A stretch of DNA of 64,000 nt, taken from contig CM061132.1 of NCBI GenBank assembly GCA_030789695.1, positions 27,437,858 through 27,501,857 on the forward strand, read 5' to 3'. Source of the DNA: Scilla litardierei (Eukaryota; Streptophyta; Magnoliopsida; Asparagales; Asparagaceae). Below, piece by piece: positions 35,005 through 46,666 of the stretch. A model generated the notes under the pieces. The model had not been told where the DNA came from and ran no database searches. It was given only the letters and a program-made list of their open reading frames with translations. The position numbers and the translations under genes were made by a program. How positions within the stretch are numbered: position 1 is the first letter of the stretch; every line of letters starts with the position of its first letter.

Positions 35005-35928
35005 GCGAATGCCCGTGCCTGCACGGCGAAGGTCGTCTCCCAGGTGCGAAATTGAGGGGAACAGCCGGCTCACGGGTGAAATGTCGATGGGACAGTCGTC
35101 TCCCGTGTGCAAGAACACCGGGGGCAGTCATCTCCAGGGCGCAATACTAACGGCAAAAAGAAACACTGGATCAGTCGTCACAGGGCACAAACGCATGTAC
35201 TAAAGCTTAAAAAACACGGAAAAACTTTTGTTTGGGGTTCAACCAAAACACCCAACTCTACACACAATTACTCACCCACACTCCATTGGGCCCTCCACTC
35301 TCTCAAACATTTTGTCCTAGTCAAACTTTTGCCGCAACGTAGGACAAAGATTCAAAAACAGTCGTGAATTGTGTAATTTATATATTAAAATACAGCTTTT
35401 TTGAATCCTAGGGCTGACTGGGACAAGTCCCAGTCACCAACAACGCTCAGGATGCATCCACATCCTTTGCATCCAAGGGTCAAGATTTAATTCAAAAAAA
35501 ACCCCCACAATCACTACATTTGCACAGAATACCGTCGCTTTCACCCTTTTTGCTTAAAAAAATCCTCTCATTTCACTTTTTACCCTAATACGCTTCACAC
35601 ACCCACACTTTGCACTTCCCTCATTCATTTTCGAGTGTTTCTCTTTTGACCCGGGTTAAATTTTTTGCTGGCGACTTCGCCCGTGCTGAAGGCGCACCGC
35701 TAAATTTTTTATGCTAATTGGTTGTTCTACACCGAAGGCGCCCGTGTCGAAATTATTGTTCTACGTCGAAATTGTTGTTCCGTGCCGAAGGCGCCCGTGC
35801 CGCTAAATATTTTTACGCTAATTTGTTGTTCTTTTAAATTTTGGTTGTGGAAATAATTTTTGGAGAAACAAACATTTCGCGAGGGAAAATCTTAAATGAA
35901 CCGTGCCCGCGGGCACGGGTCATGACTA

Positions 35929-35929
<1 letters not shown>
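35004..35929 (+). mobile_element. Helitron-like element, 3' end clear, 5' end uncertain
   Basis: 3' terminus CTAG (35926-35929) followed by T, preceded by the perfect 18-nt palindrome CCGTGCCCGCGGGCACGG at 35901-35918 and an 11-nt spacer, as in the Helitrons at 13.6 and 15.2 kb. Internal sequence has repeated cgaaggcgcccgtg words (35685-35800) and repeated cagtcgtctcc words (35090-35180). The 5' end is not fixed; a TC start next to or inside the (AC)n tract is possible. No Rep/helicase coding sequence. Confidence 0.6.

Positions 35930-36008
<79 letters not shown>
35930..36008. repeat. (TA)n microsatellite
   Basis: About 39 TA dinucleotides beginning at the base after the Helitron 3' CTAG. 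Confidence 0.97.
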
Positions 36009-36010
<2 letters not shown>

Positions 36011-36699
36011 TAATCTTCGAGTGCGAAAAGTGGTGCGAAAGCCCGTGCGAAACTTTTTTTTATTTTTTTGAAAATTTTTGAAAATTATTTTTGATGTTTA
36101 ATCCATACCATTATATACCCCAGTAAAAATAATGGATGAACCCTAGGAGGATTAGAGCACACATCCTCCCGTTACAAATTTAACGGTCTCAAAACGTGTG
36201 AATTTGTTGAAATGTTTTGATCGAAGGCCAAATGACATTATTTCTCAATGATTATTTTTTGAGGGTTGTATAATAACATATAATGAAGGTGGAAAAAAGA
36301 ATTTTTGAAATTTTTTTTGCACCGTGTGAAATGTTCTCATTTGAAGATTTAATTATATATATGTATGTATGTATGTATGTGTGTATATATGTATGTATGT
36401 ATATATGTATGTATATGTATGTATATGTATGTATATATCTTTTTTCAATTATTCACAACTACATATTTTTTTCCGAAAACATGTATAGTTTGAGCAAAAT
36501 TAATCCTCAGTACAATGTGATACTTCGTTATCTAAGTCTCGAGGGATTATAAACCATTATACTCTACTATCTGTTCTATGGTCCATGCATAAAGTGGATT
36601 CCTAAGAGATCTAGGTCGGTTTCAAGTACTTCTATCTTAGAGACTTATGAGGGTGGCCATATCTAGCATATTAAGTGGGATTTGAGGTTAAGAATACAT
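36009..36699. other. AT-rich stretch with a TATG-type microsatellite, no gene
   Basis: Variable (TATG)n/(TATA)n tract at 36357-36437. Otherwise no recognised feature; part may belong to the gypsy LTR that ends at 37035. Confidence 0.5.
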
Positions 36700-37603
36700 C
36701 CTAATCAAACACACTAATTGACATCGAGGAAATCGAGCGTAAAAGATAGAAAATGAGATTCGATTCGATATTCCAAGCATATAAAATTTGATTTCGAAAA
36801 ATTCTCGAAGCGAATGCAAGTATATACATATGAGTGCGTGATGATGCAAAATGCATGATGCGAATGCAAGTGTTTTTGATTTTTTTTTCAATTTTTAATG
36901 CATATGGTAATATAGACATGATGCAAAAGGAAAAAGGAAATGGAAAAAAGTAAAAATGAAAAGGAAAAAAGGAAAAATAAAGATAAAAAGGGAAAATAAA
37001 GATGAAAAAATAAAAATAAAAGCGTGAAACGCTCATCCCCCAAGCAAAACCGAGCATTGTTCTCAATGCGATAAAATCGTGAGAAATAATGAGGACGTAT
37101 ATGTGAGGGGGAAGAGAATGAGTCATCACATCAAGAAGTGTCGTCGTCAGGTGGTGGCTGTGTGGGGGATGTGGTTGGAGGTGGTGCGTCGGATGACGAC
37201 AGGACTGCAATATCTGTGGTGGTGGTGATGTTGGTGGAGCAACAACAAATGGTGGGAGTGAAGGTATACCTGTGGATTATGGAGGAGATGCTGGTGCTCC
37301 AGATTGGGGTAGTGGTGATGGTGGAGGTGTGAAAATATGAGGTGTAGAGGTGGATGGATGTGCAGACGTCGACGGTTGAGGTGGAGGTGGAATCAAGGGG
37401 AGAGTAGGTACATCAGCTGGATAGTGTCCCTGAATGTGATGCCATCGGTAGACGACATCGAACTGTGACTGAAGGGTCATGACAATGGATGTGAGGCCAT
37501 CTATCAAGGACTAGAGTGCAGACAGGGAGCTAATCGTGGTGGTCTTGAAGTCCTGAAGGGCCTTCTCCACTCGAGTAATACGCTCGAGAGTGGAAAGGGA
37601 TGG
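36700..37603 (-). mobile_element. Second minus-strand Tat/Athila-like gypsy 3' fragment
   Basis: Minus-strand polypurine tract GCTTGGGGGA (37036-37046) followed by LTR start TGAGCGTTTC at 37035, preceded by GAGAACAATGCTCGG. To the right, a proline- and serine-rich minus-strand frame (37277-37507) resembles the tail of the ORF found upstream of the LTR in such elements. LTR left limit and family are not determined. Confidence 0.4.
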
Positions 37604-38165
37604 TGTAACGCCCTGTTTCCCAGGATACCCGAGAAGTACGTATCCGTTCCAGGTACTCCCAGAGCAGCGAGTGTTATGGTGAAAGTAGGAAAAAAACAAT
37701 TGAAATCAGCTGGCCACTGCGCACTGCTGGGGTAGCACATGTAATGTTCTCAACCACAGACAACAAATAACCAAAGAACAACATAGAATAACAACAACAC
37801 CAACCAGAGCACAACACTAAAAGGACATCATCCACATGTACGTACTGCAATACTGATACACCATCTCAGCTCTACCATAGCAGTAAACCCCAAGTACAAC
37901 AACAACAACTCTTTCTCATCACCTCTCCCCACCCCACACTCTCAACTCTGCCACTAGACTTCCCTGCTCTACCTGTTACCAACTCCAAGAGCTAACACCT
38001 GAAAAGTCAACGGGGGCATGTCAACGCGTGTCCCAGTAGGATATCCCAACTCCAAGTAGTATACCATCTATAGGCATGAGCAACTATGCATGGAATATGA
38101 AGTGCAGTACTATAACATGCGAGGGAAGACATGGGTATATAATGTTAAGGTAAAAGTAGGAAAAC
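37604..38165 (+). mobile_element. Probable gypsy LTR fragment
   Basis: Starts TGTAACGCCCTGTTTCC, a form common at the 5' edge of plant chromovirus LTRs. Includes CAA-rich runs but no coding region. No partner LTR or target duplication seen; the assignment rests on this start only. Confidence 0.3.
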
Positions 38166-38832
38166 GGGTTGGATCCTGTGGATGGCAAACAACACTAGAA
38201 GGGGGGGATTGAATAGTGTTGTGCAAATAGTAAAATTTTTCGGTTGTTAAGATTAGCACAAATAAAATCCTTCTAATGTTGCCTAAGAAGCCAAGTAGAG
38301 TGATCTACGCTTGGTTCTTAATTAACAAAGTAATCTTACAAATATGATAGAGAAAAGATTATAATCAGATATAAATCTTTACAAAGAGATCTTTTCACAT
38401 CGGTAATTAAATAAACAATCTTTGCAATAATAAATAAACAAGACATTACAAAGATATAAGATTAGCAAATGAAAAATGCTTGTACAAGAAATATAAACAA
38501 TCACAGAAAAACAAACGCAGAGACAAGCGATTTTATCCTGGTTCCCCGCAACCCGGGTATGTCCAGTCACCGACCAATCCGGTACGAGATTTTCCACTAT
38601 CTGCCCTGGCAAATACATGTACCTAACTTCACTCGTTAGGATTTCCAACGACCTAGTCTCAACCAGGATTTTCAACTGGCAACACCTAGACTTGTCTAGT
38701 GTTCCAACAACAACACAATGAAACTTATATCCAATACACCATAATAAATTGATGGAGATTGGTTTTTACACCCGATTCTATAGCCAATCAATGATAGACA
38801 AAATTGTGTAGTGGCTTGATAGAATAAGAGTC
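38166..38832 (-). repeat. Sirevirus B 3' LTR, left part (split by element A)
   Basis: Begins GGTTGGATCCTGTGGATGGC, the counterpart of TGTTGGATCCTG at 63485, and shares with it gcctaagaarccaagtagag and ttcaccaaggatttcc-style blocks (ggttccccrcaac, ccaatccggtacgag). It continues at 62180 after the inserted array. Together the halves make an LTR of about 1.67 kb, within the Sirevirus size range. Confidence 0.75.
38828..38832. other. Target-site duplication of element A, left
   Basis: GAGTC immediately before the first LTR; perfect match to 62175-62179. Confidence 0.9.
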
Positions 38833-39232
38833 TGTTGAATATTGGACTCCCCGGATTTGGTTTTGGATGATGAGCAAACATAAATAATTCATGAACTAAC
38901 AATTTGTGAGCGCAGTATTGGAGATCGTCGCCAATTTCACGAGAACATTCAAAGCGACATCTCAACACTTCCCAAAGCTCGTATTCATGCCTAAAGCTTC
39001 GTTGAAGCTCTTGCGCCGCTTTGGAAGTTATGAAGAATAAATCGAAGCTCTCGAAGACCGTTTATTAAGGTTTTATTTATAGTCTTTTAGCTTCGATATA
39101 TAGAATGTTAAGCCTTGAGTATATCTTACGTTTCTATCTTCATTACGCTCATTTCGTAGCTCTAGGATCCTTGCACAAGTTCATTCTAACTTCCTCGAAG
39201 CATCGCGCTTCGATTCGGACTTTATTGTGCAT

Positions 39233-39772
39233 GTTAGTTGGTACAAGAACAAGTACTGACCGACTAGATGGTGATCTAGTCGGTCGGCAACTCTTCTTGG
39301 ACCGACTAGTTTGATTCCTTAATTTCTTGGACTTTACTGTTTACAGTTAGTCGGTCTATGTTGACTCACCGACCGACTAGTTTGTAAACTAGTCGGTCAG
39401 TGATGCTTCTTTGACCGACTAGTTGTGACTTACTGTTCATACCAAATTTCTCCTAAGCTACTGTTTACCGTTAGTCAGTCTAAGAACGTTTGGTGACCGA
39501 CTAGTTGACAATCTAGTCGGTCAACTTTTGTTCTTGGACCGACTAAGTCAACTTGCATTCAGACTATTTCATTTTGCCTCTTAGTCGGTATACGTTCACT
39601 GACTGACCGACTAGTTGTGAAACTAGTCGGTCAGAAAGTCTTCTTGGACCGACTAGATTTCTAGGTCTGAAATTCTATCTCTTCTCAGATCTTCACTTAG
39701 TCGGTCCATGCTGTTTGACTGACCGACTAGTTGATGAACTAGTCGGTCAGTGATTGTTCTTTGACCGACTAA
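39233..39772 (+). repeat. Array of five long imperfect palindromes in LTR 1
   Basis: Units at about 39233-39310, 39347-39423, 39471-39546, 39581-39656 and 39697-39772. Each has outer arms TTAGTCGGTC / GACCGACTAA(G) and an inner hairpin GACCGACTAG...CTAGTCGGTC, so one unit could fold into a hairpin of about 75 nt. Repeated palindromes are a known Sirevirus LTR trait. They lie just upstream of the TATA box. Confidence 0.92.
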
Positions 39773-39825
39773 TTCTCCCAGATTTCTATCCGTTGGAGAA
39801 TGACCTAACTTGTTTTTATGGGACC

Positions 39826-39835
39826 CTATAAATAC
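39826..39835 (+). promoter_or_regulatory. TATA box of LTR 1
   Basis: CTATAAATAC, 54 bp after the last palindrome. Likely core promoter; transcription would start some 30 bp downstream. Confidence 0.7.
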
Positions 39836-40586
39836 GAACCTAGGTCATTTCTATCTAGGTTAGAGCTTCCATTAAGAGATTCATTGAGATCAAAAGAGAT
39901 AGCCATTCTCACTCAAATCAAAAGCTCTCTTCCTCACAAGAAACTCATTCTCTCACATTCTAGATCTAGAATCCATCTTGAGAGAAGCTTGTTCTTGGTG
40001 AGCTCTTCAAGCTATTGCTTGATTCAAGTCTCCAAATCATCCCTAGGCACCCATTGCTGGTCATTTCCTTGGTGCTAGGTATTAGTGACTTCATCTTCCT
40101 CAAATCCTTCATTTCATCTTTTGGGTAAGAAAAACTCAAGGTATAGGATTTTGTGGTAAGATTGTTTATTTCATATTAAACTCTTTAATATTGCTTTGTG
40201 ATTCTCTCGGTTATGAGAGAAGGTTGTGATCCCGGGTTGTGGGATTCACGTTTGCTATTGCATGTATGATTTGATCTTGTGAAGGTTTTTCACAAAATAT
40301 TCATAGTGGAAATCTTGAGTTAGGGTTTCTAACTCAAGTATCCGGAGGGGATCCGGGTGGTTGGGACGTAGGATCACCGGGAACAAGTCGGGGAGACTTG
40401 GGTGGATCCGAACCCATTAACATCGTTGGTTAGCATTGTTAATTTTGTGTTGTCATTCAATTTAAGCTTCCGCAAATTGATTTGGTAGTTGTGTGCACTT
40501 TAATTTGGAATTATACTCCTTATTATTTTAAAGTACTATTCACCCCCCCTCTAGTACTTGTGCAGTAGCTTGTAGGGCATTGCATT

Positions 40587-40599
40587 TGGTATCGGAGCC
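40587..40599 (+). other. Sirevirus A primer-binding site, copy 1
   Basis: TGGTATCGGAGCC, 2 nt after LTR 1. It is the iMet-type site with one change (A to G) from TGGTATCAGAGCC. Confidence 0.88.
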
Positions 40600-40611
40600 A
40601 GATACTTAGCT

Positions 40612-42861
40612 ATGTCTGCCAACGACAACAAGACCGTGCGTCCACCTTCCAACTATGACACCTTCAGGAACCGTGAAGGAGCATCTTCGGTGATGGAAGG
40701 ACATTCCTCTACGAGGCCTCCATTCTTCAACGGTACCAACTACGGGTACTGGAAATGCAGGATGGAAACCTTCCTCCGGAGTGCGTCTCTATGGAGGACC
40801 ACAATGAAGGAATACATCGAGCCCGAAGAAGAAGATTTTGAGAAATGGACTACCGCGGAGATCGCCGCGGAGGTAAGCAATGCCAAGGCAATGAACGCCT
40901 TGCAATGCGCATTGGAGCCCGAGGACTTCAATAAGATATGCACATGTAAGAGTGCATATCAAATTTGGAACTCTCTCCTCATACTACATGAAGGGACGAG
41001 TAGGGTAAGAGACTCTAAACTCGTAGTCGTAAACAAAGATTACGAAATGTTTCATATGCAACAGGGCGAGAAGATGAAGGAATATTACGCTCGCTTCGTT
41101 GACATAATAAACGAGTTAGAGGCCCTCGGCAAGTCCTACACTCAAAAGGAGAAGTGCTCAAAGCTTATTGAAGGACTTCCTTCTTCTTGGGAGAAACGTA
41201 CCTTCGCCATCGAGGAAGGTAATGACATGAATAAGTACACCGTAGTTCAACTAATGGGTACTTTAATGTCGTACGAGGTACGCAAGGATAGCAAGCTCAA
41301 ATTGCAAGAAAAGATGAAGTCTTACCTAAAGCAAGACGAGCCAAAGAAGAAGGCTATTGCTTTCAAAGCCGCTCCATCCACATCCACATCAACCGATGAT
41401 GAAGAATCGGAAAACGAGTTGGACTTGGAGTCCATGGCACTCATGGCCAAGAAGTTCAACCGTTTCTTTCGAAAAGGTAACTATAAGAACAAAGCTAAAT
41501 TTGGTTCTACTAACGCCTCTTCCTCTCCTTTGTGTTTCAAGTGCAATAAGCCAGGACACATGAAAGCGGAGTGTCCTCTCAACAAGCAAAAGGAGAAGTG
41601 GAAAGCGCCAAAATTCGACAAGTCGAAGAAGTACAAAAAGGGGTACAAAAAGGGACTTGTCGGAGCAACATTCACCGACTCCGAGGATTCCTCAAGCGGA
41701 GAGTCGGACGATGAGCAAGTGGAGTAAGCGCACATGTGCTTCATGGCAAGAGAGGAGAATGATCAAGGATCCTCCTCTTCCGATGATAGTAATGACGAAA
41801 GCGATGAGGTAACAATGGATGATCTTAGGGATGCTAACACTCAACTATGGTCAAAATACACTAAATTAGTAAATAGATATACTAAAGTAAAAGATGACCT
41901 AGCTAGCATTCAAACCTCGCCTAAGACTATCATCACCAACAACGACACCGTTGTTGAAGAGTTAAGAAATGAGATTGTTAATCTCAAATCTAAACTTGAA
42001 CATGCTAGCATTGAGGATGCGGAAGAACATAAGATAGCGGATTTAACTTCTCAAAACTCGACTTTGAGTATTGAGAACGAGAATCTTAAATCTCGTGTTT
42101 ATGTGCTCACATCGCAAATATCCACTTTGGATACTTCTTTGCATTCTCTCAAAGAGAAATATGAGAACACATTGGGCCGAATCAACGAATTCAACAAGGG
42201 TAAGGGCCATTTGGATAATATCCTAAAAGATTTACTTCCGGCCAAACACCACATTGGCTTGGGGTATATGATGGGAAATTCATCCAAGTCGGTCACTACT
42301 TTTGTTAGGCCAACTTCCGAAGCCTTAACGAGTGGGAGCAAACACTCTATTGGGAGTTCATCTTCCAATGGTGCTTCCACCTCGTCCACACCCTCTTTCG
42401 GAAAGAAACCCACTTTGGGTGGACCTCCAAAGAAGGGGCATGCTTATATGTACACCAATACCATGCCACGTAGGAACACACGTCCTACTCCACCGGCTCA
42501 CACATATGATGATTGTTATGCAACACATTCTCGGGCACGTGCACACCATGTGAGACACCCTCACGCACGTGTTCCCACACATGCATATGTTCACCCACCT
42601 CATCATATGAATAATTCTCGTCGTGCACCATTCCATCATGTCCAGTATGCCTATCCACAACATGCATCACGTAGAAATCAACGTCGCATGCATGCACCCA
42701 ATAGGATGATGGCTCCCAAAATTTTCACTATTTGGAGCCCAAAGGACACAAGCATGGATGAAAAACAAGTGTATATGAATGCTTATTTTTCGGATGTTGT
42801 GCATAGTAGGAATTATGTGGGGAAGTCTAAGTCCAATTGGACTTGGCTTCCAAAGGTCTAA
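40612..42861 (+). pseudogene. Sirevirus A gag region, copy 1 (in-frame stop)
   Basis: Begins at ATG 40612, 12 nt after the primer site. Codons 1-371 hold the N-terminal FFNGTNYGYWKCRME box, a UBN2-type core, and the zinc knuckle CFKCNKPGHMKAEC (about 41534-41575), then basic K-rich sequence. A TAA at 41725-41727 stops it, but the same frame continues to 42861. That part has an acidic linker, a long coiled-coil (heptads from about 41815 to 42190) and a His/Arg-rich region near 42490-42690. Extended gags of this form are seen in Sireviruses. The upstream 371-aa product could still be made. Confidence 0.88.
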
Positions 42862-42915
42862 CCTTTGAGGACCCAATGACCTTGGGTACCATGATATGAA
42901 ATTTTCTATCTTTAG
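42856..42915 (+). other. In-frame stop cluster bounded by GT...AG
   Basis: Between the gag extension and protease the frame meets four stops (42859 TAA, 42877 TGA, 42892 TGA, 42913 TAG) within 60 nt. The stretch begins GTCTAA after AAG and ends TTTCTATCTTTAG. Its length is a multiple of three. It could be a cryptic mini-intron or plain decay. Present identically at 53651-53710. Confidence 0.35.
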
Positions 42916-45900
42916 GTACTCAAGGAAAAGAAAAAGAAAAGGAGCAACAAATTTAAATTTAGCTCCAAAGGGAATTGGATACTCGATAGCGGGTGCTCCA
43001 AACACATGACGGGTGACGCTCGATTGCTCTCCGGAGTGGTTCCCATTGCGAATGGAAACCGCGTCGTATTTGGAGGCAACGAGAGCGGAACCATCATAGG
43101 TGTTGGTAAAGTGGGTAACCCATCTAAACCCTTAATTAGTGATGTATATCTTGTTAATGGTTTAAATCATAATCTTATTTCAATAAGCCAACTTTGTGAC
43201 AAAGGTTACAAAGTTAGTTTTGCGAAAGGATTGTGTCATATTTTAAGAAAAGATAATGATAAATTATTATTTTCCGGAACTCGTCATAAAGACATTTATA
43301 TTTTGGATCTTCCTAAGTCTTATGAACAATGTCTCGTTGCCAACACAAGTGAACAACACTTATGGCATCGACGCTTTGGACATGTGAACTTTGGAACACT
43401 ATATAAGCTTTCAAAATTAAATTCTATTAAAGGTTTTCCGAAGCTTGTTTTTGAAAAGAAAAGTTTTTGTGATTGTTGTCAACGCGGCAAGCTTCCTAAA
43501 TCTTCATTTAAACCTAAGAAAAGCATTTCTACTAAACGGCCACTAGAGCTATTACATCTAGACTTGTTTGGGCCAACTAGAGTTGCTTCCTTAGGAAATG
43601 CAAGGTATGGACTTGTCATCGTAGATGACTATTCAAGATTTACATGTGTATTTTTCTTATGTAATAAAAATGAAGTTTTTTGAAAACTTCACAATTTTTG
43701 TTAAGAAAGTACAAAATCTCTTAGGAACCACCATTGTCACTATTCGTAGTGATCATGGAGGTGAATTTGAGATTGAGTCTTTTGAGACATTTTGTGATGA
43801 AGTTGGTATTACACACACCTTCTCTTTCCCTCGTGCACCTCCTCAAAATGGTGTAGTTGAGAGAAAGAATAGGACGCTAGTGGAGTGTGCTCGCACTATG
43901 CTTGATGATAGCCAACTTGGCCATCAATTTTGGGCGGAAGCGGTACACACCGCTTGCTATGTGTTTAATAGAATACTTTTGAGGCCAGGCACTAAACAAA
44001 CTTGTTATGAATTGTTGTTTGGTAGGTTGCCTCAAGTTAAACATTTTCGTGTTTTTGGTTCGAAATGTTTTATTAAGAACACATATGGTAGTTTGGACAA
44101 ATTCGATCCAAGATCCGATGAGGGGATTTTTGTCGGATATTCTTCGCGTAGCAAAGCCTACCGGATATTCAACAAACGAACCTCAACGATCGAGGAGTCG
44201 CTTCATGTCTCATTTAATGAAGGATTTGTTCCAACTAGAATTTCAAATGATAATGATTCTATGGATGTTTTATGTGATTCGTTTGATAATTCCAAGTCTA
44301 ATGATTCTATTGATTCTATTGAGACTAACCCAACTAATGAAGTTGTTGAGAATGTTCCTAGTGATCAAGGTATTCCCAAACGGCTTCATACCGTTCGTGA
44401 CCATCCTCATGAACAAGTCATTGGCAATATCTATGATAGTGTCAAGACGAGATCGCAAGTGAACTACTTCGCTCATTGTGCCTTTGCCTCCTCGATAGAG
44501 CCAAAGAATATTAATGAAGCATGCGAAGATAGCGCTTGGATCTTAGCCATGGAGGAGGAGCTCATTCAATTCGAGAGAAATGAAGTTTGGGAGCTTGTTC
44601 CTTTGCCATCGAAGAACCACACCGTCATAGGGACAAAGTGGATCTTCAAGAACAAAACCGACGAAAACCAAGTCGTCGTCCGGAACAAAGCTCGGTTAGT
44701 AGCTCAAGGCTATCGACAAGAGGAAGGTATCGATTTCGAAGAATCTTTCGCTCCGGTAGCTAGATTAGAATCAATTAGATTACTATTGTCTTTTGCATGC
44801 CATAAGAATTTTAAATTATTTCAAATGGGAGTTAAAAGTGCATTTTTAAACGGAGATGTCGTTGAGGAAGTTTACGTTTCTCAACCTCCGGGCTTCATAA
44901 ATGAAAAATTTCTAAATCACGTTTTTAAACTAAAGAAAGCTCTTTATGGTTTGAGACAAGCTCCTCGAGCTTGGTATGATCGCCTAAATAATTTTCTTTT
45001 GGATTTGAATTTTAAAATGGGCGAAGCCGATTCTACACTTTTTATTAAGCATGCGAATAATGATATTTTATTAGTTCAAATTTATGTTGATGATATCATT
45101 TTCGGTGCTACTAACTTTGCTCTTTGCGAAGAGTTTTCTAATGTTATGAAGGAACAATTTGAGATGAGCCACATGGGCGAACTCAAATATTTCTTAGGTC
45201 TCCAAATTCACCAATTGAATGATGCAATCTTCATCCACCAAACGAAGTACACGGTGGAGTTGCTAAAGCGATTTGGAATGGAGAATGCCTCCGGGAAAAA
45301 GACTCACATGAGCACTACAACGCATCTTGATAAAGATACGGGCGGAAAAGATGTAGACATTCGTCTATATCGAGGTATGATAGGTAGTTTACTTTATCTT
45401 ACCGCGAGTAGGCCCGATATTATGTTTGCCGTATGTATATGTGCTCGTTATCAGTCTCAACCTAAGGATTCTCACTTAGTAGCGGTTAAACGTATTTTTC
45501 GCTATCTAAGTTACACTTTAGATTTTGGATTACTTTATCCGAAATCTAGCACATATGAGTTAGTCTCATATAGTGACGCTGATTATGCGTGATGCAAATC
45601 CGACAGGAAAAGTACTAGTGGCACTTGCCATTTTCTAGGAAATTCTCTTGTCTCTTGGTTTTCCAAGAAGCAAAATTCGGTATCACTTTCAACCACCGAG
45701 GCGGAATACATTGCCGCCGGTGCCGCTTGTGCCCAGGTTCTTTGGATGAGACACACATTGAAGGATTTTGGTATTCATTGTGATACTAGCCCTATCATGG
45801 TGGATAACCAAAGTGCTATTTGTCTTTCAAAGAATCCGGTGCACCATTCCCGATCCAAACACATAGATGTCCGACACCATTTCTTAGATGATCATGTTGC

Positions 45901-46033
45901 TAAAAAGGACATCATATTAGTGTACGTTGAAACCCAAAAGCAAATCGCCGATATTTTCACGAAACCCCTAAAGGAGGACTCCTTTGTGCGGTTGCGTCGA
46001 GAATTGGGGATTACGGGTGAATCCGAGATATAG
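42916..46033 (+). pseudogene. Sirevirus A pol, copy 1 (protease, integrase, RT, RNase H)
   Basis: Protease box LDSGCSKHMTGD (Asp codon 42985). Pre-integrase zinc finger LWHRRFGHVNF plus CDCCQRGK (about 43358-43492). Integrase core LHLDLFG, SDHGGEF and [11 protein letters not shown] from [12 protein letters not shown] to the palm, with YVDD intact at 45083-45094. RNase H to GITGESEI. Lesions: six T at 43676-43681 shift the frame at once into a TGA; the RT motif-A aspartate is Gly (GGA 44828-44830); and TGA at 45590-45592 cuts RNase H, with the same frame resuming to 46033. Enzymes would copy and integrate the element in the nucleus; this copy cannot. Confidence 0.93.
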
Positions 46034-46277
46034 GATTCATATTTAAATTCAATCATCTTGTATGCTATTATATTTCGCGATATTTCATGCATGCTAGATT
46101 TGTTGAATTTTTGGGAATTTTATGAGATTTGTTTGAATTTATGATCGAATTCGTATTTCAATGTCGTATTTAAGATTTCGACGTTTTATGGGGTAATTTA
46201 GATGACTAATGAGAGTGTTAAGATGTTTCATCCAAGTGGTTTGTGAAGAAAAATCAATTATCAATTTTTGGACTCTT

Positions 46278-46666
46278 CTAGTCGGTCTCAGTTCATTTGT
46301 CAACCGACTAGATGCTCATCTAGTCGGTCAGCAATTGAACTCAGACCGACTAGATCAAGCTTTTATCTTAATCTTCTCATTTTCTTTCTTTAGTCGGTCA
46401 CAGTACACTTACCGACCGACTAGATTGAAAACTAGTCGGTCAGTGAATATACTGCGACCGACTAATTCTAGCCCTAAAAATTCATGTTTGCCTCTGTTTC
46501 GACTTAGTCGGTTCAAGCTCATTGACCGACCGACTAGATCGTAATCTAGTCGGTCAGTGCTTGAACTGTGACCGACTAAGTGGGTTAGGGCAAATGTGTC
46601 TTTTTGATTCCAGACCGACTTATACTCACTTTCGTTCGACTAAAATCATTTTTAGTCGGTCTTCTC
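46278..46666 (+). repeat. Internal palindrome array between pol and env-like ORF, copy 1
   Basis: Three full units (46278-46353, 46390-46465, 46504-46579) and a partial one (about 46610-46666) of the same GACCGACTAG/CTAGTCGGTC family as the LTR. Arms here match further inward; for example, GTCTCAGTTCA on the left pairs with TGAACTCAGAC on the right of unit 1. Confidence 0.92.

Larger units (their letters stand above)
38833..40584 (+). repeat. Sirevirus A LTR 1
   Basis: TGTTGAATATTGG...GGGCATTGCA. Differs from LTR 2 at seven positions noticed: 39414, 39477, 39590, 40084, 40213, 40296 and 40578. Contains the palindrome array, a TATA box and, toward the 3' side, a purine-rich leader. Confidence 0.97.

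Noticed and set aside
35841..36071. Forward frame with an Ile/Tyr run
   Set aside because: It is the (TA)n microsatellite.
36283..36552. Tyr/Met/Val-rich 89-codon frame
   Set aside because: Translation of the TATG microsatellite.
36701..37210. 169-codon minus-strand frame rich in Phe/Tyr
   Set aside because: A low-complexity A-rich tract read on the minus strand, in LTR-like sequence; no domain.
39233..39772. CRISPR-like array in the Sirevirus LTR
   Set aside because: Palindromic repeats with spacers superficially resemble one, but the spacers are themselves complementary parts of larger palindromes, all copies recur in three LTRs, and the context is a plant retrotransposon.
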